From positions 806,001-870,000 of the forward strand of contig CANTFL010000086.1 in the NCBI GenBank assembly GCA_947650285.1: a stretch of 64,000 nt of DNA, read 5' to 3'. Positions within the stretch are counted from its first letter, which is position 1. Each line of letters starts with the position of its first letter. The position numbers were made by a program, and so were the translations under genes. Positions 24,660 to 36,702 of the stretch are shown in pieces. The stretch comes from Hyaloperonospora brassicae (lineage: Eukaryota; Oomycota; Peronosporomycetes; Peronosporales; Peronosporaceae). The notes beneath the pieces are model-generated. The model made no database searches and had not been told where the DNA came from. It saw only the letters and a list, made by a program, of their open reading frames with translations.

Positions 24660-25060
24660 TTATTTTTGATTCGTGCTATTTCATCGCTACGAAGCGATTT
24701 CGTTCTGCCTGATTTCAATAAAATCCTTGTAACAAATCAGCTCAGTCTAAATCTTCCTCGTTGACCCACGTCGGGTCATTATGTCCCATTTTGTTTAAGT
24801 TAGCTATTGTTTTCATGACTATAACGTGTCTAGGTCAATTCGATGTGAGTTAGTTATAATGTACAAGACTAAAACGTGTTTACTTTATTTTAATACGTCC
24901 AATATCCTTTCAACTTCAGCTAATTACTATCAACATCGTCTACCTTCATCTCGTCCATCTGGGTTGCTTAATCGAAGTCCAGACTTATTCAAGGCGATCC
25001 GGAAGTTGCTTGATCCGTTTAAAATGGAGACAATGAAAATCTGTAAAAAGTAGTAAGGTG
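24660..25060 (-). pseudogene. pol C-terminus with chromodomain-like end, B3
   Basis: Reverse strand at about 24690-24800 reads NDPTWVNEEDLD, stop, ADLLQGFY, stop, NQAERNRFVAMK. This matches SDPTWIDEANVN...RASRNRF of B4 (58534-58767). At about 24960-25040 IKQLPDRLE corresponds to LKQVKMFQDRP of B4, the strand just after integrase. In family B the DPTW motif takes the place of the NSWEP of a typical chromodomain. Confidence 0.6.
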
Positions 25061-28000
25061 TACCAGTAACTTTAAATTCTTAGTGATCTCTCCATATCGA
25101 TGCCACACCTAAAAAATATTGGCGCATATGAGCTAGGTTCAACGCGTATCCATCTTGTTCTGACGATCCAAATATGACCAAAGTTGCAATTTACGCTCTA
25201 TTACATGCGGCGTTGGATTAAAATGATTTCGTTCAGCTCGATCTGTATCACATCCTGTATCGATCAACAACCTTAGGTCAATAAAGTTATAAAGTAGGCC
25301 GGATGAGGTCGTAGATTTTGTTTGCTTACTAGAGTGATCTTTAGGGGGCTAGCATTAAATATAACGTAAATCACAATCTTAAACCATAAGTTAGGTGGAA
25401 AAAGTTAATTCAAACTGCACAGTTTTGATCGATTATTTCATTCGTTCTTCCAATTTATCTTAGTTTTAGTTACGTCTGCAAAATTCATCATGAGCGCTTG
25501 GGTTATAGTTTACATTCAAGGATCTGCCATTTAAATTACCCTAACTTTATATACTTAGTTAACACGCCTCTTTGTCCTGCAATCTTAATGAAGGGTCGAA
25601 AGTGAAACGTAAATTTCGGTACTCGGTTGTTTTGGTTCACCCTCCTAGCGCCAAATTGTCGGAAAACGTTCTTTGTAACTTTTCATGAGCTTCTGTGTTT
25701 TTCAGGCGATCTTGTATTAGTGATCACACATTTAATAATTAATTTATTCCACAACATGAGTAGTACTCTTTCTCCGATAGTCGTAAAGAAATTATGTGAT
25801 GTATAGCAACAAAGTGTACAGGATTATGTTACCTACGAATTTCTGGGATGTAAAGCATATATTGCGGGTAACACTGCCCTCTTTACAGCCAACTGATTTC
25901 TCGAGTACAGAAACAATTCACACAGAGTTAAGAACCAAACCAGTAAACATCGCTCTGAATCATATGTTACCAATACTTTGGTCACATCCTTTTAAAATGT
26001 CATAGTGATGACGCGTAATATCTTGTTACAACAACTCGACTACTTGCAATCAAACTGGCTATACAAAATATCCAATTTTCATAGCTGATTAGACACAAAC
26101 ATAAAACCTTCATCCTGGTCTACTTCGTAGTCAGACGCGTCGAGAGCACATAGTTAAGCGTCTTCTTGCTTCATTTGGCCACATTCGAGATGAGATACGC
26201 CTCAAAGTCTGCGATATATCTTATTTTTCTGATTGTGTCATGCGCTATATCCATATTTGTTAAACGATCTTTATCTGTAGGACCTCGCTCCGACGACGTG
26301 GTAGTACGACCGACCGAGCGATTTCGCTCATCTTCCCCACGGTATCAATTATGCAAGGTTGCAAGTAATCTACAGGCCGATTGATCGTATATCTTTTTTT
26401 GCGAGTTTAAACGGGATGATCCAATTACATTGTTATATTTATAAAGGATTAACCGCTAAACAAAGGTGTCGACATCCATATCCGCCTCACATGTAGAAAC
26501 GCATGATTCAGCTTTGATCGAAGCTTTTCTGATCCTCCGTCGAAAGTAAATTTAAAACGAGCGCCTTGCGAGGAAAAGCAAGAAGCCGATGTGCAGCATT
26601 TATGATCTCCGACGCTTCTACCGGATCAAATAGTCTAAAAGCCGACAATATTGATCCACTGTAAATTCTGATCGACAAGAAAATAGAGATTTGTGACAGC
26701 ACTAGAAGATGTGCTTTGTGCACTGTATATCCTGCCGCGTATTTGGCTGCACCTGATTTGGCCGTCCACTCCGTAATCATTCATGTATTCGCACAATTTG
26801 TTCTATTCTCTATTTGTACAGTTGAATATTTAAATAAGCTGGCTGCCAGAAGTATTTATCCACTTTGGCCGTAGATGGTGACATATTTGGGGTCTGTCTT
26901 AGTTGTTAGCGCGGATCAATTGCAATTAGCAATTAGTCCACTTCTATATAAGGGGCAAATGGCTTGGCTAATGACCAAATTATGTAGTCTATTTTTCTGT
27001 TCGCATTGGCTGATCTTTAGCGTTTATAGGAAAGTAGTATCACCCTAATCACTGACCTTACGAATAAACTAGAGTTATTGTATCAGTCGTAAATGCATTT
27101 TTTGGTGTAAATAAATTTATTTTTAAGAAGACAACGAATTATTTCAATCATGAAAGATGTAAATAAGGGCTTGTCCTTTTAAACCTCAAACCACCATTAA
27201 TAACTTTTCTTTCGACTCCAACGTGTGATTAAATATAAAAATGGACGATTAACACCACCATTTTCTTCCAGTAGAGCTTCCGGTATAGCGCATGGAATTG
27301 CTCAGACTACATCCACGTGTATCCAATCAAGAAAGAATTTACTAACACGAGCATTTTAGCTACCTAAGTATTTGACAACGTAAACGCAATCACGGTCTGA
27401 TAGCCAAAATTCTTTTGCCATCCCCAGATATGGAGACATATCGCAATCGCCTATTTCCTTGAAAGCTAGACGCTAATCACCCTATTATCAATCAAGGCGA
27501 TCTCAGTCACTTCTGACATTTTAATAAGACATCTGTGCATTGCTAAAAAGGCGCATTGTATAAAAACTATCACTCTACAACAGCAAGATTCATCTTATGC
27601 AATCTAGGACCCCGCAACTCGTAATGTACGAATTGTAGAATCCGTTGTGTTTGATAATGGGCTGAAATAAAACAGTCTCCCGAATATAATGCGCCGCAAA
27701 AATGTCGGTCAGGGCGAAATATCATTGTTTAATCCCAATCATGTCGGGTGAGCATCCGGTTCGGTCAAAGACACTAAACGAACTAAATACCATACCTCAT
27801 GGCTTCCTACACTAAATAATATAGGACGATGAACAACATATATAGATTACACGCGTCCAACAACTGGTCTAATTTTTCGATAAGGGTCTTTGATAAGCGG
27901 AATTTTACGCTACGATCGACATTGGACATTCCACTGTACAACGATAATTGTGGATAAGTATTCCTTTTACCTCTTGGAAACACATCGATCAGCTATAGCA

Positions 28001-28380
28001 AATATGTAGCTATCATATCAGGGTCATCATCGATCGACATATAATCATACAAAGCAGTATCCATGGAACGATAACAGGTTTGTGGGGCAATATTCGATCG
28101 CAGAGATTTATGTGAACATTAGAACAAGTGCGACGGCGAGATACCGCGTATATAATTAAAAATCTTTGTAAGTTATCTAAATGAAGGCCCACTGGCCATA
28201 TCAAACTGACAACTCCGCATTTCTTAGTCGATGTGTCTAGGCACTTCGCCGATAAATCGTATAGATACACCATCGTCCTTGTTGATTGATTACACTTCAC
28301 ATTATCAACGGTCCACAGGCTCAACAAGGAGTCCCAATTTCCCAGGCGCCCTTGCTTTCTGAAAGATTTTCCACTTTAAA
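25060..28380. other. No gene recognised; expected integrase region of B3
   Basis: By position this should be the integrase of B3, but neither the H2C2 finger nor the DDE motif could be read in any frame. Open stretches at 26508-26780 and 28013-28327 on the reverse strand have no recognisable motif. Confidence 0.3.
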
Positions 28381-28670
28381 TTCCTCGTCAGGACTATGAG
28401 GGGACGGGTACCAACCTAGTTTATCTTAATTAGTAGTATCCGCAGTAAGGACAACACTTCTTTTACCCAGTAATTGTTTTTGTTTTTTCTCCGTAATGGT
28501 CTGGCCCGTAATGATACCGTCATGAGTAGGCCTTCACGATCCTATACTATGGACGCCGAGATAGCACAATCACTCGCAAAGACGATAATGACGGCTAGTT
28601 TGGCCAAGTTGGAATGGGTTCTGTATCGATTTCATTTTGAGCATGGCGAATTCTTCCTGCAATTAAGACT
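28380..28670 (-). pseudogene. RNase H relic, B3
   Basis: Reverse strand reads SDCAISASIV, stop, DREGLLMTVSLRARPL, then NNYWVKEVLSLLRIL. The last block is the E-containing motif of gypsy RNase H (compare YPVHDKELLAMKYAL in A2). Confidence 0.5.
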
Positions 28671-28949
28671 ATGAATTCTGTCCTATCCTTCTGGTAGTTG
28701 CACCATCGCTTTTGTTTATCTTACACCGTCCTGCATGAAAGTCCAACTCTCCCAATTAATTGAAATCGACGCGTACTATGCACAGTCTATAATAAACCTA
28801 TTACATTTGTAAACAATTTCAAAAAGCGATTATTTAAACATAATTATTTTCATCAAGGGTAGATTAGTCAAAGATTGAAGTTCTTTTAGGTGGGCCGTTA
28901 TTCCTCTCTAACATGAATGATTTCCAAGGAAGTTGACGTCTCTACACGC

Positions 28950-29585
28950 TCACGATCCCTTGACTACGCTGACTAGCAAATTCTATATGTCGCGCACATC
29001 TAACAGCTACCTTCTTATACAATATATCCCATATTTTGGCTAAAATGAACATGTCATCGATATATATATATGACCGTCAGTCCAATATCGAGTGACGCGA
29101 CTGTACATCTTGTGCTCCGTCGCGAAAAGATCTTTTGTATTCTGGTCAGCACTCTACTAAATTCGTAAAAATTTATATAAAGCGTTATCTAATCGTCGCT
29201 GGTATATCTGAGCCGCATAATTAAGCCTGAGTGGCATCCGGAGCCATTTAAACAGCTTAGAAGATTGGAGAAAGCAAAGATCAGTCTTACCCTCTCGGTT
29301 ATACTGACGACCCAAAAACTGCTCGCCATGTCAAAAGAAATGTATCCCAATGAACCATACGGATCCTTTAATTACTCATTAATCAGAGTCATAAAGAAGA
29401 TTGTGAGTTGGGTCAAGACATTCACCAATCGGTTGTCGACACACAGCCTGATTTACACGCCATTCTTCTTCACAATAATCATAATTGTACTGGCCTATAG
29501 AGATTTTGAGGGCATGAATACATCTTGCAGATAGCAACCCTTTGAATAAGTCGTCCATCTAATCTGTTATTTGAGGGTCGCCCTT
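28950..29585 (-). pseudogene. Reverse transcriptase relic, B3
   Basis: Reverse strand from about 29515 reads IMIIVKKNGV, stop, IRLCVDNRLVN, then ISFDMASSFWVVSITERVRLIFAF, then in another frame KLFKWLRMP and QIYQRRLDNALYKFLRI. About 29065 reads YIYIDDMFILAKIWD, holding the catalytic YIDD. The order and spacing of all RT motifs are kept; the frames are not. Confidence 0.65.
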
Positions 29586-31069
29586 TCATGTGCGTTGCGT
29601 ACTTAACTTTGCATTTCCCACATTAATATCGCATATACCCCTCGGATGGCGGGTGGTAAGGCTTAAATTTTCGTATCAATAGATATCATTTCATTCATAT
29701 AATCTATCGCAGTCGTACCTCCTCTTCGAAAATTTCTCGATCTGGTTCTGTAATCTGTAAGAACAACAACCCAATATCTTTAAGTACGGTGTTTACCTTC
29801 GGTATGGTATCTTATCCTGAATTTATTTTGTGGTTTAAAGGTTTCCGCTCTCAAAAAAGCATACTTGACCATCTGTATGTGCTGATACACCTATCTTGGG
29901 TCCCTCCTCATTGTCTGTGGCTTCAACAGGTGGTTTATCTTCGAGTTTGATTTATTCTTAAGCTTCCATTATCCGCAGATGCATCTCTTCTTTACACGAT
30001 CGCTGTATTTCTCGGGCATCTGTCGGTGTGACATGTACATTATTCGGGATAGGTGCCAGTGGACCCAGCAAATTGCACGACGGGGTATCATACGGTGCTT
30101 TATTTTTTAAGGCCTCTCGTTCTCTTTAGTTAGCTTCACCTGAGGGTCGACTGGATCAGTGGTGGCTTGATACGTTCATTTATCCATTCAGCGTATGTTT
30201 AAGATTCCACTGTAAGCAAATCTTGCGCTCTTGGAATTTTGTATGTGGTCCAACAACCTAAACTCGTGTTATCGTGCAATATTATAGGAATGGCGGTTAC
30301 GTTTGTTCCCTCAACAATTGTCGACGTCCCACCCCCGCGTCATATTCATGCCGTACCGTTCTTCTAGTGTGACCCACGGTTTATATATTAAAGATCGACT
30401 TCCCCGGAATATCTCTACATACCCACCAGCACGAATACGTGCTTGCTGGACTAAATTCCGTCTGGTACTCAGCTATCATCAACATTCCTTCCTCCAGTTA
30501 GTTGCACGCAAACTTCATTGGGAAGACAAAGCCTTTGTTTCACGATGTCTTACCTGATTTCAGCAGATAACAAGAACTAAAAGCCCAAGATTACGTCTTA
30601 AAACACCATAGAGCTTACGAAATACATTAACGATGTCCACTGCAGTCTACTATCGAGTGAGATTGATGCGAGTACGCCTTGCCGTAGTTTACAAGGGTTC
30701 ATCAATACCAACGCAATCTTGTCATTTTATATCGTCAATTCGAGAGCCTACCTTAGGAGAAAAGTTAAATGTAGGATTTATATTTCGGCATCCCTATTGA
30801 TCAAATATTTACGCGATTACCGTTGATCTTCCCAGGAAATTTTGATTGTCTCAACTTTTACTGAGGGCATAGTAATTTTAATACCCCCCTAATTCTCCCG
30901 GCAACAGGTTTAACTCCATCAATATATTTTCTTTAGTTTAATCGTTAGGATCGTCTATAGACACATTATCGACCATCTTTATTTTCAGTATTCGATATAC
31001 AGATTGAATCTTCTTTGTAAGATTACCCCTCTCCTTCATGGCTGCTTTTCCACATACGCAAAGATACAA

Positions 31070-31425
31070 AATATTTAACAATCGACTCATACCAGTTCTA
31101 AACCTGGCAAGCTTCTTAATGTGTCATCGTTCCGGCCTTCTCCGGCAACATTTAGGCGTTCTTGGTTGGTTCGAACCACCGACAATTTATATGGTCCATT
31201 CATTTCATCTGTCACCTCTCAACTTCATGAGACTTTCCACACCCTTGTCCAACTTACATAAAGAAATTCGAAGGGTCGACTTTCTTTCCACAGTGGTCAC
31301 AGGTCATCCACTATGGGCATCTCAAATCACCATGCTTTCTGGACACGCAGCGGGAAAAACACGTATTTAAAGCGTCCGAAGACGTGCGGGGTCTCGAGTA
31401 CCCTGTCTGGTGCTGATGTTGGCCA
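31070..31425 (-). pseudogene. Zinc-knuckle relic, B3
   Basis: Reverse strand reads TCDHCGKKVDPSNFF, then GQGCGKSHEVER, then CRWFEPTKNA, stop, MLPEK. Cys-Cys-His clusters followed by a PTKxAxMLPE tail match the B2 relic at 20530-20770. Confidence 0.6.
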
Positions 31426-32009
31426 GTTCGGTCCCTCGAACTTCTCTTACCTGGTACTTCTGTACAATGTTTTCATTAGGTGCAATCGACGTAAACTTTC
31501 TTCGTTTTCCGAGTTGTCCTAGTCTGAGTTTATATAACTCGATTCATCCAAGGCCATCCAAACTACATGATCCAGTCGGCGTATCATGTACCTTGGTCGG
31601 TAATAGGGAGGGCAGGTGACTTTTAAAATAACCTGCTCGATACTATCAGTATATCACCTTGTCGTGCCTTCGTTTGCTGACGCGACTTCAGCACTATTCT
31701 CAACTATTTCACATCCGATAGGCGTAGCACATTCAACTGCTTTGCTAGCATTGGAGGATACAAAATCAATGTAGTGCATGACATGTTCTGTTTTCATCTT
31801 AAGCGATCCGTCTTCGATCTAGAAATTCTCCCTTAGTCTGATCGTATTCAGGTCGTATAGGTTGTCTTGTATAAATCCATCTGACTTCTTCTTCGAATAT
31901 TAGTACTGGCGAGCAACTGATATCCACAAACAATAGAATTAAATCTAGAAATATGACAACGGATCATTTAGCTTCTTTCGATGGATGAACGAAGTTGTCA
32001 GTATTAGTC

Positions 32010-32190
32010 CTTCGCCAAATTGGTCAACAGTTCCTTGACAACGAGACATTTTTTGCCGTCTTGCTCCTATTCATTGGTAAAAATAGCCTTGAAGGTGGTC
32101 ATTGAGCTGCGTGCTCGGTCCTCGTCTTAATTTGTCCCGCGTAATCCTTTGTAAAATCCAAGTTCGATGAGCGCATAATGCTAAGGGTCA
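32010..32190 (-). pseudogene. gag capsid relic, B3
   Basis: Reverse strand reads DEDRARSSMTTFKAIFTNE, stop, EQDGKKCLVVKELLTNLAKD. It aligns with RDEGRAWSWIVKVMSAFLRE...DEEKCLVFGELLTAPAR of B4 (61414-61600). From 32200 to 33340 no further gag could be read. Confidence 0.55.
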
Positions 32191-33339
32191 CATGGGTTCC
32201 CTCCCAGTGTAGCATTTAACATTCTGTCCAGAGGTTTTTCGAGGTCCATGTCACTTGGGAAATACTGGAGTGAGCTGACCGATTCCATTTTTACATTCAG
32301 CATTATATGGAATCTTAAACAATTGACACCTGAACTAGGGCTGTTTCGAGCCTTTGTCATTCGCGAAGTCTATATCCTTCTAATTTTAATAAATTGGATA
32401 GTGTCTGTGCTACATGGTGTTCGTAAAGATATCTTTTCATCTCCGCGTCAAATATTTCTGCAGGACCCCTTCACGTACTACTAATAATTTAAGTCGCAAT
32501 ATGTAGGCTTGCTCCGACGAATATTCCCATATACTTGTGATTTTTACCAACATTGTTTAGATGTGGTCAAAACCCAAAGCAAATAGGTTTAACTGCTCGA
32601 AACCGCCTGATACCATGTATTCTTTTCGAAAGAGGTCTATGACAGCGGTGATTGCGTCTCGTGTCGTCCGAAGCTTTAGCAGTGTTGACTCCGGTCCGCC
32701 GAGTTGGTAAAACAACCGTATCGCGAGGGTCTTCGTAATAAGGTCGCTCTCCGGAAAGACACCAAGCTTGTGTCAATGTTAAATCATCGATATAGTCGCG
32801 TCTATCCAGATAAGCTGTTCTGAAGCTTTGAAGGCAACCACATGGGTAACAATTGTGCTTTAATTCTTAGTCGTCTTGGTGCAGGTGGAGCAAAAAATGT
32901 TGAATTTTATTTCGGGGACCTTGACCTTTCAAGCTACATATTTCGCTCATGGTCGCCTGAAGAAGGATCGATATAATTACATAAGGTATCCTCTACGAAA
33001 GCAATGGATAATGTTGAAATTTCTCTTCATTTAATTCATCCTGACTGTGTTAGCCGGTTCACGCTTAATTTCCGGTTTGTGCTTCGTTTCCATGTGTATT
33101 TTCCACTGGCGATCGGCCTTCTTGTGCATCTTCGGTCGTTGGGTTAATCTTGGCTTGATTTTATATTCTTCATCTTTCTGGGATTCGCGGTGCTATCCCG
33201 CGTTAGCATAAAAACCGGGTACGATCACAGTTGTGGTAGAGTGAAGTTTCATACTGTGTGATGAGACCCCAGACCTCTCACTCTTATGGACTACCGACTG
33301 TCAGAGGAGGCACGCTAACGCCGCGTATGGACCTTGACT

Positions 33340-33405
33340 CACTTTTTGTACCCGTCGGCTAGTGGGTCGCAATTCTTGGGAGACTTGAGGTAGGGATACA
33401 CATGT
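33340..33405 (-). repeat. LTR-like fragment of a further family B copy (B5)
   Basis: TGTACCCGTCGGCTAG and CTTGGGAGA match 55858-55905 of the B4 LTR in the same orientation. With the minisatellite 550 bases to the right it repeats the B2 3' end in mirror image, so it looks like the 3' end of another reverse-strand copy. Confidence 0.4.
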
Positions 33406-33899
33406 CAACTTCGAATAAAAAAATACCTGTGGTCGAGCTGATATGCTTTATTTTGCAGGCTAATAGGTGGTCAATCGATCGATTTAGTCGATAGTGGACT
33501 TATAAGCAGATTCTTCGGGGAGAGTTTTGCTTCTAAACTTTTCACTGGTTGTGTAAGGGTTTATAACCACCTGGCTGATATTTTGAGTCCCTAACTACAG
33601 GCTGGGGGAGACCGGATCCGATACCGGATCTCTGAGGCGGTGTTACTTAAGACAAAATAGCAGGACAAACACTTGCTGAATTTCTGTTTGCACCTGGTCT
33701 TGCGTCGTGACTGTCTTGAGCAGAAAGCCAAATTATATCCTTCCTTGGAATGGTCGAACATCCCTAAAACGTTTCTTTAAGCTCGACGAGTACTTGCCAC
33801 GTGGACAGTACATTGCCATATTCAAAGTAGTTCGATCCTCCAAGATTTTACATTATCCTTTCGTTAAGCTCTGACTCCTTATTTTGACGAACCAGGTGT

Positions 33900-34020
33900 C
33901 ATGTGACCTTGTGGGACCGAGGTCTATCGATGAGGGAACAAGTCCACCAAGAATGGATCGAGTTCAACAATGAGGGACCCGGCCTTCCGATTAGGGACCG
34001 TAATCGACTCGTTTTTGCGA
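33900..34020 (-). repeat. Family B minisatellite, reverse orientation
   Basis: Units such as GAGGTCTATCGATGAGGGA and CAATGAGGGACCCGG are the reverse complement of the units at 23090-23310. Confidence 0.55.
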
Positions 34021-34029
34021 TAATAAACC

Positions 34030-34550
34030 TACCCTTGACATGATGTCCCTTTGTTGGATCCTCCTTCTCCTTAGAGGTCCACTTTACTTCCGTAATATCA
34101 TTTCTATGTGGCACCCTTTCCTTGGTGTGTGGACCCTTGTTTCCCTAATTCGTTGGCCTCCACATCCATTACTTTCGAAGAGAACTCATTCCCTAACCGG
34201 CATATACATTGTAACCGAAAAGCTGGATTGAATTACGATCGCGTGCATCTTTGCGGAGGCGATCGCGTCAAAAATACCGGCCATTCTTCTTCAAATAGAA
34301 TCTACATCCTACGACTTGTAGTGGCCACGGGAGCCACGGACGCATATGGCCGCCATTGTGATTATGAGCCAGGCTGAAAGAAGCAAGTCCATCATGAATA
34401 GTAGGGGGTCAATAGATAGTTTATTTTTATAGATAATATAATTGTCCAAGGTCTTATACCCAATACTCGGATCAAATGGCTGACGGCCTAACGATGGACG
34501 CCTATACAAGCCTGACCGTTGGCATGACTTATACAATAAACACCTGTCCT
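34030..34550. other. No gene recognised
   Basis: Only short unrecognisable frames. By position it may belong to the B5 fragment, but no gag or pol motif could be read. Confidence 0.25.
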
Positions 34551-34551
34551 T

Positions 34552-34719
34552 AGCCGCAGCGGCAGCGGTTGGGCCAACATCAATTAATGTACTTTTCAGT
34601 TTTAGTTGCGCGCGAATTTTTAGTCCTGGGTCCATTCGGCAGAGAAGAATCGAAAAGAAGGGAGAGCGAAGAACTACATATCATACTGTCGATCATTTTA
34701 AGAGTATGCGTGCACTTTT
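34552..34719. repeat. 168-base direct repeat, copy 1
   Basis: Runs from AGCCGCAGCGG to GCGTGCACTTTT and recurs exactly 400 bases downstream with two substitutions. It does not start with TG or end with CA, and no primer-binding site follows it, so it is not a miniature LTR element as far as can be seen. Confidence 0.9.
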
Positions 34720-34920
34720 GAGATATGTTTAGCAGAAGCCGCACTGGCAACAGGGTTCGCCGCTGTCTCACTAGAGGGAAGTGAATAGCGCGTCTGGAGA
34801 AGTGTCGATATTTGTACTCCCCGGGGTCGAGGACTATCCGAAATTTTACAACGTGAAAGCCCAAGAAACAGGGGTCTCGCTGTCAATATTGGCGTCGTTT
34901 TTCTAGTGAATCTAAGCATT

Positions 34921-34940
34921 TAAGCTCCACGCGGAGCTTA
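34921..34940. repeat. Perfect 8-base hairpin between the direct repeats
   Basis: TAAGCTCC and GGAGCTTA enclose a 4-base loop. It ends 11 bases before copy 2 of the direct repeat. Confidence 0.85.
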
Positions 34941-34951
34941 TATTCTTATTA

Positions 34952-35119
34952 AGCCGCAGCGGTAGCGGTTGGGCCAACATCAATTAATGTACTTTTCAGT
35001 TTTAGTTGCGCGCGAATTTTTAGTCCTGGGTCCATTCGGCAGAGAAGAATCGATAAGAAGGGAGAGCGAAGAACTACATATCATACTGTCGATCATTTTA
35101 AGAGTATGCGTGCACTTTT
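34952..35119. repeat. 168-base direct repeat, copy 2
   Basis: Same length and order as 34552-34719, without indels. The high identity in an otherwise decayed region suggests a fairly recent duplication or gene conversion. Confidence 0.9.
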
Positions 35120-35198
35120 TGCAACAGTGTGGTGATTGAAGGATGTCGCTGATCCAGTTGCCATTTGTACTTACTAAAGACCAGAAGCGGCAATTTTA

Positions 35199-35285
35199 GT
35201 TGACTAATTTTACGTGTCGTAGTCCTGAATGTCCGCTGTTCGACAAATTTTGTTGGAGCACCAACAGTGCCTTCTGATCATCAGC
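35199..35285 (-). pseudogene. Possible Ty1/copia gag relic
   Basis: Reverse strand reads DDQKALLVLQQNLSNSGHSGLRHVK, which resembles the UBN2-type gag block of copia elements (a DxxAxxxIxxxLxDxxLxxVR pattern). It is one short open piece. The flanks to 36230 give no further copia motif, so the call is tentative. Confidence 0.3.
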
Positions 35286-35289
35286 TCGA

Positions 35290-36229
35290 ACACTTTCAGT
35301 TTCTATACATCGTAGTGCGTCGCAATACTGCGCAGAGACAAAGACGTCGGGTCATTAAAAACCTTTGGTTTATCCTTAAAGACTTGTTTCAGAGTTACTA
35401 GATGCACTCACCACTGCGAAAGTCGGCGATGACGTTCTGGCTTCTACTTGGGACAGAATAGCCAAGAAGTGAATACGCCATATCCGGCGAGGACGTAAGA
35501 GCTCGCGGAAATAGAATATCCCTGTATTTTGCCGGGTCCGTGCGCAGGGTAACGCTTACCTATGACGCGCACGGACCTAACAGATTATGATTGATAAAAA
35601 CTGAGAAGAGGCTCTAATTTACTTGAGACAACGACTTTATCGTACTATGGACCAACAAGAATGAAAATAGAAGAGGGTGTTAAATTACGAACGCTACCAA
35701 GCGGTGAGTTTAATTTGACACAGTAATTAGAATCCATTAGGGAGGTACTAGTCAATTGCAGATCATTTTGCGATGGTTTGGCATTACGTTTTAGACGTAG
35801 TCCATGGTAGAACGCTGTTCAATCATCGTTGTTGCGCCTTTAACGTCTTTGTTCATATACCGACGTCTAAGGCTCGTCTTAACTTTGAAAAAAGAACGCC
35901 TGTTTTACGCAATTTTGCTACCTAGATTTAATCCTGTAGCAAAATTTCGTATAGCAGCTACTCGTTGTTCAAACTTGAGACGCGCCCTAGCCGTTGAGAT
36001 ATGGACAAAGAAGTCGAGAGGATTCAATCTAGGGTTCTGACAATTTAATTATGTACGAAGCGGCATGTGGAGATGTCCCGAGCAACATTTTAAAGAAAAT
36101 AATGCGTTATTTCTATTTTCTGCAATGATACTCATTAAAAAATTAGCTGCTCCGAGAGGGCGAGCCGCCTATATTATCTCATATGGAAAATCATCCCGCG
36201 ACGAAATAAAGGCTATGACGACAGGATAA
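35290..36229. other. No gene recognised
   Basis: AT-rich sequence with short open frames lacking recognisable motifs. Confidence 0.3.
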
Positions 36230-36234
36230 TTACC

Positions 36235-36697
36235 TGTAACAGAACGCGCTCTTGCCAGATAACTGGTAAGACCTTGTGTTACCAGAACACAAGGCTGCAT
36301 GGTCCCGACGTCACGTACTAATGTCGTGAGGAAGCGCGAGGAAGAAAATAGAGCTCGGAAGCTCTTTCAGAGAAAAAAAGAACTGTACTTAATATAGAAA
36401 AGTTTCTTTGTATACCATCTTTTGTCTTGGTCTAACTATATTAAACTACAATCTCCTATTTAGGATTCTTGCTCACCACTCATTGCGCGCGTCCACAGGC
36501 GATTGGTGGTTAACTTGGTTGATGTACCGTATACGTCAACCAATAAGTCGAGCACCCAAAATTATTGCCGTCTTGGGTAATATTCGGCCAACACTACCTC
36601 TTCTCGAGTGATGTAAATTTAATATTATCGAAATAGATAATATTCAAAAATTGATCCATTCGTACTAATGTACATGTAACGGCTCACCCCGTCACCC
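36235..36697 (-). repeat. Solo LTR of family A with a 5-base target duplication
   Basis: Starts TGTAACAG and ends in CCCCGTCACC, and holds the family block CATTGCGCGCGTC...GATTGGTGG in the same orientation as the A1 LTRs. It is flanked by TTACC on both sides (36230-36234 and 36698-36702). No internal element sequence adjoins it, so it is the product of LTR-LTR recombination. Confidence 0.8.
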
Positions 36698-36702
36698 TTA
36701 CC

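Larger units (their letters stand above)
24660..32200 (-). mobile_element. B3: decayed full-length family B element
   Basis: Reverse-strand relics run right to left in the order gag (32.1 kb), zinc knuckle (31.3 kb), RT (29.3 kb), RNase H (28.5 kb) and pol C-terminus with a chromodomain-like end (24.7-25.0 kb). All are broken by stops and frameshifts. The spacing fits a nearly undeleted element. The limits are set by the outermost recognisable pieces, not by LTRs. Confidence 0.65.

Noticed and set aside
34552..35119. Miniature LTR element (TRIM) made of the two 168-base repeats
   Set aside because: The repeats lack TG...CA ends, there is no primer-binding site or polypurine tract, and no target duplication was found.
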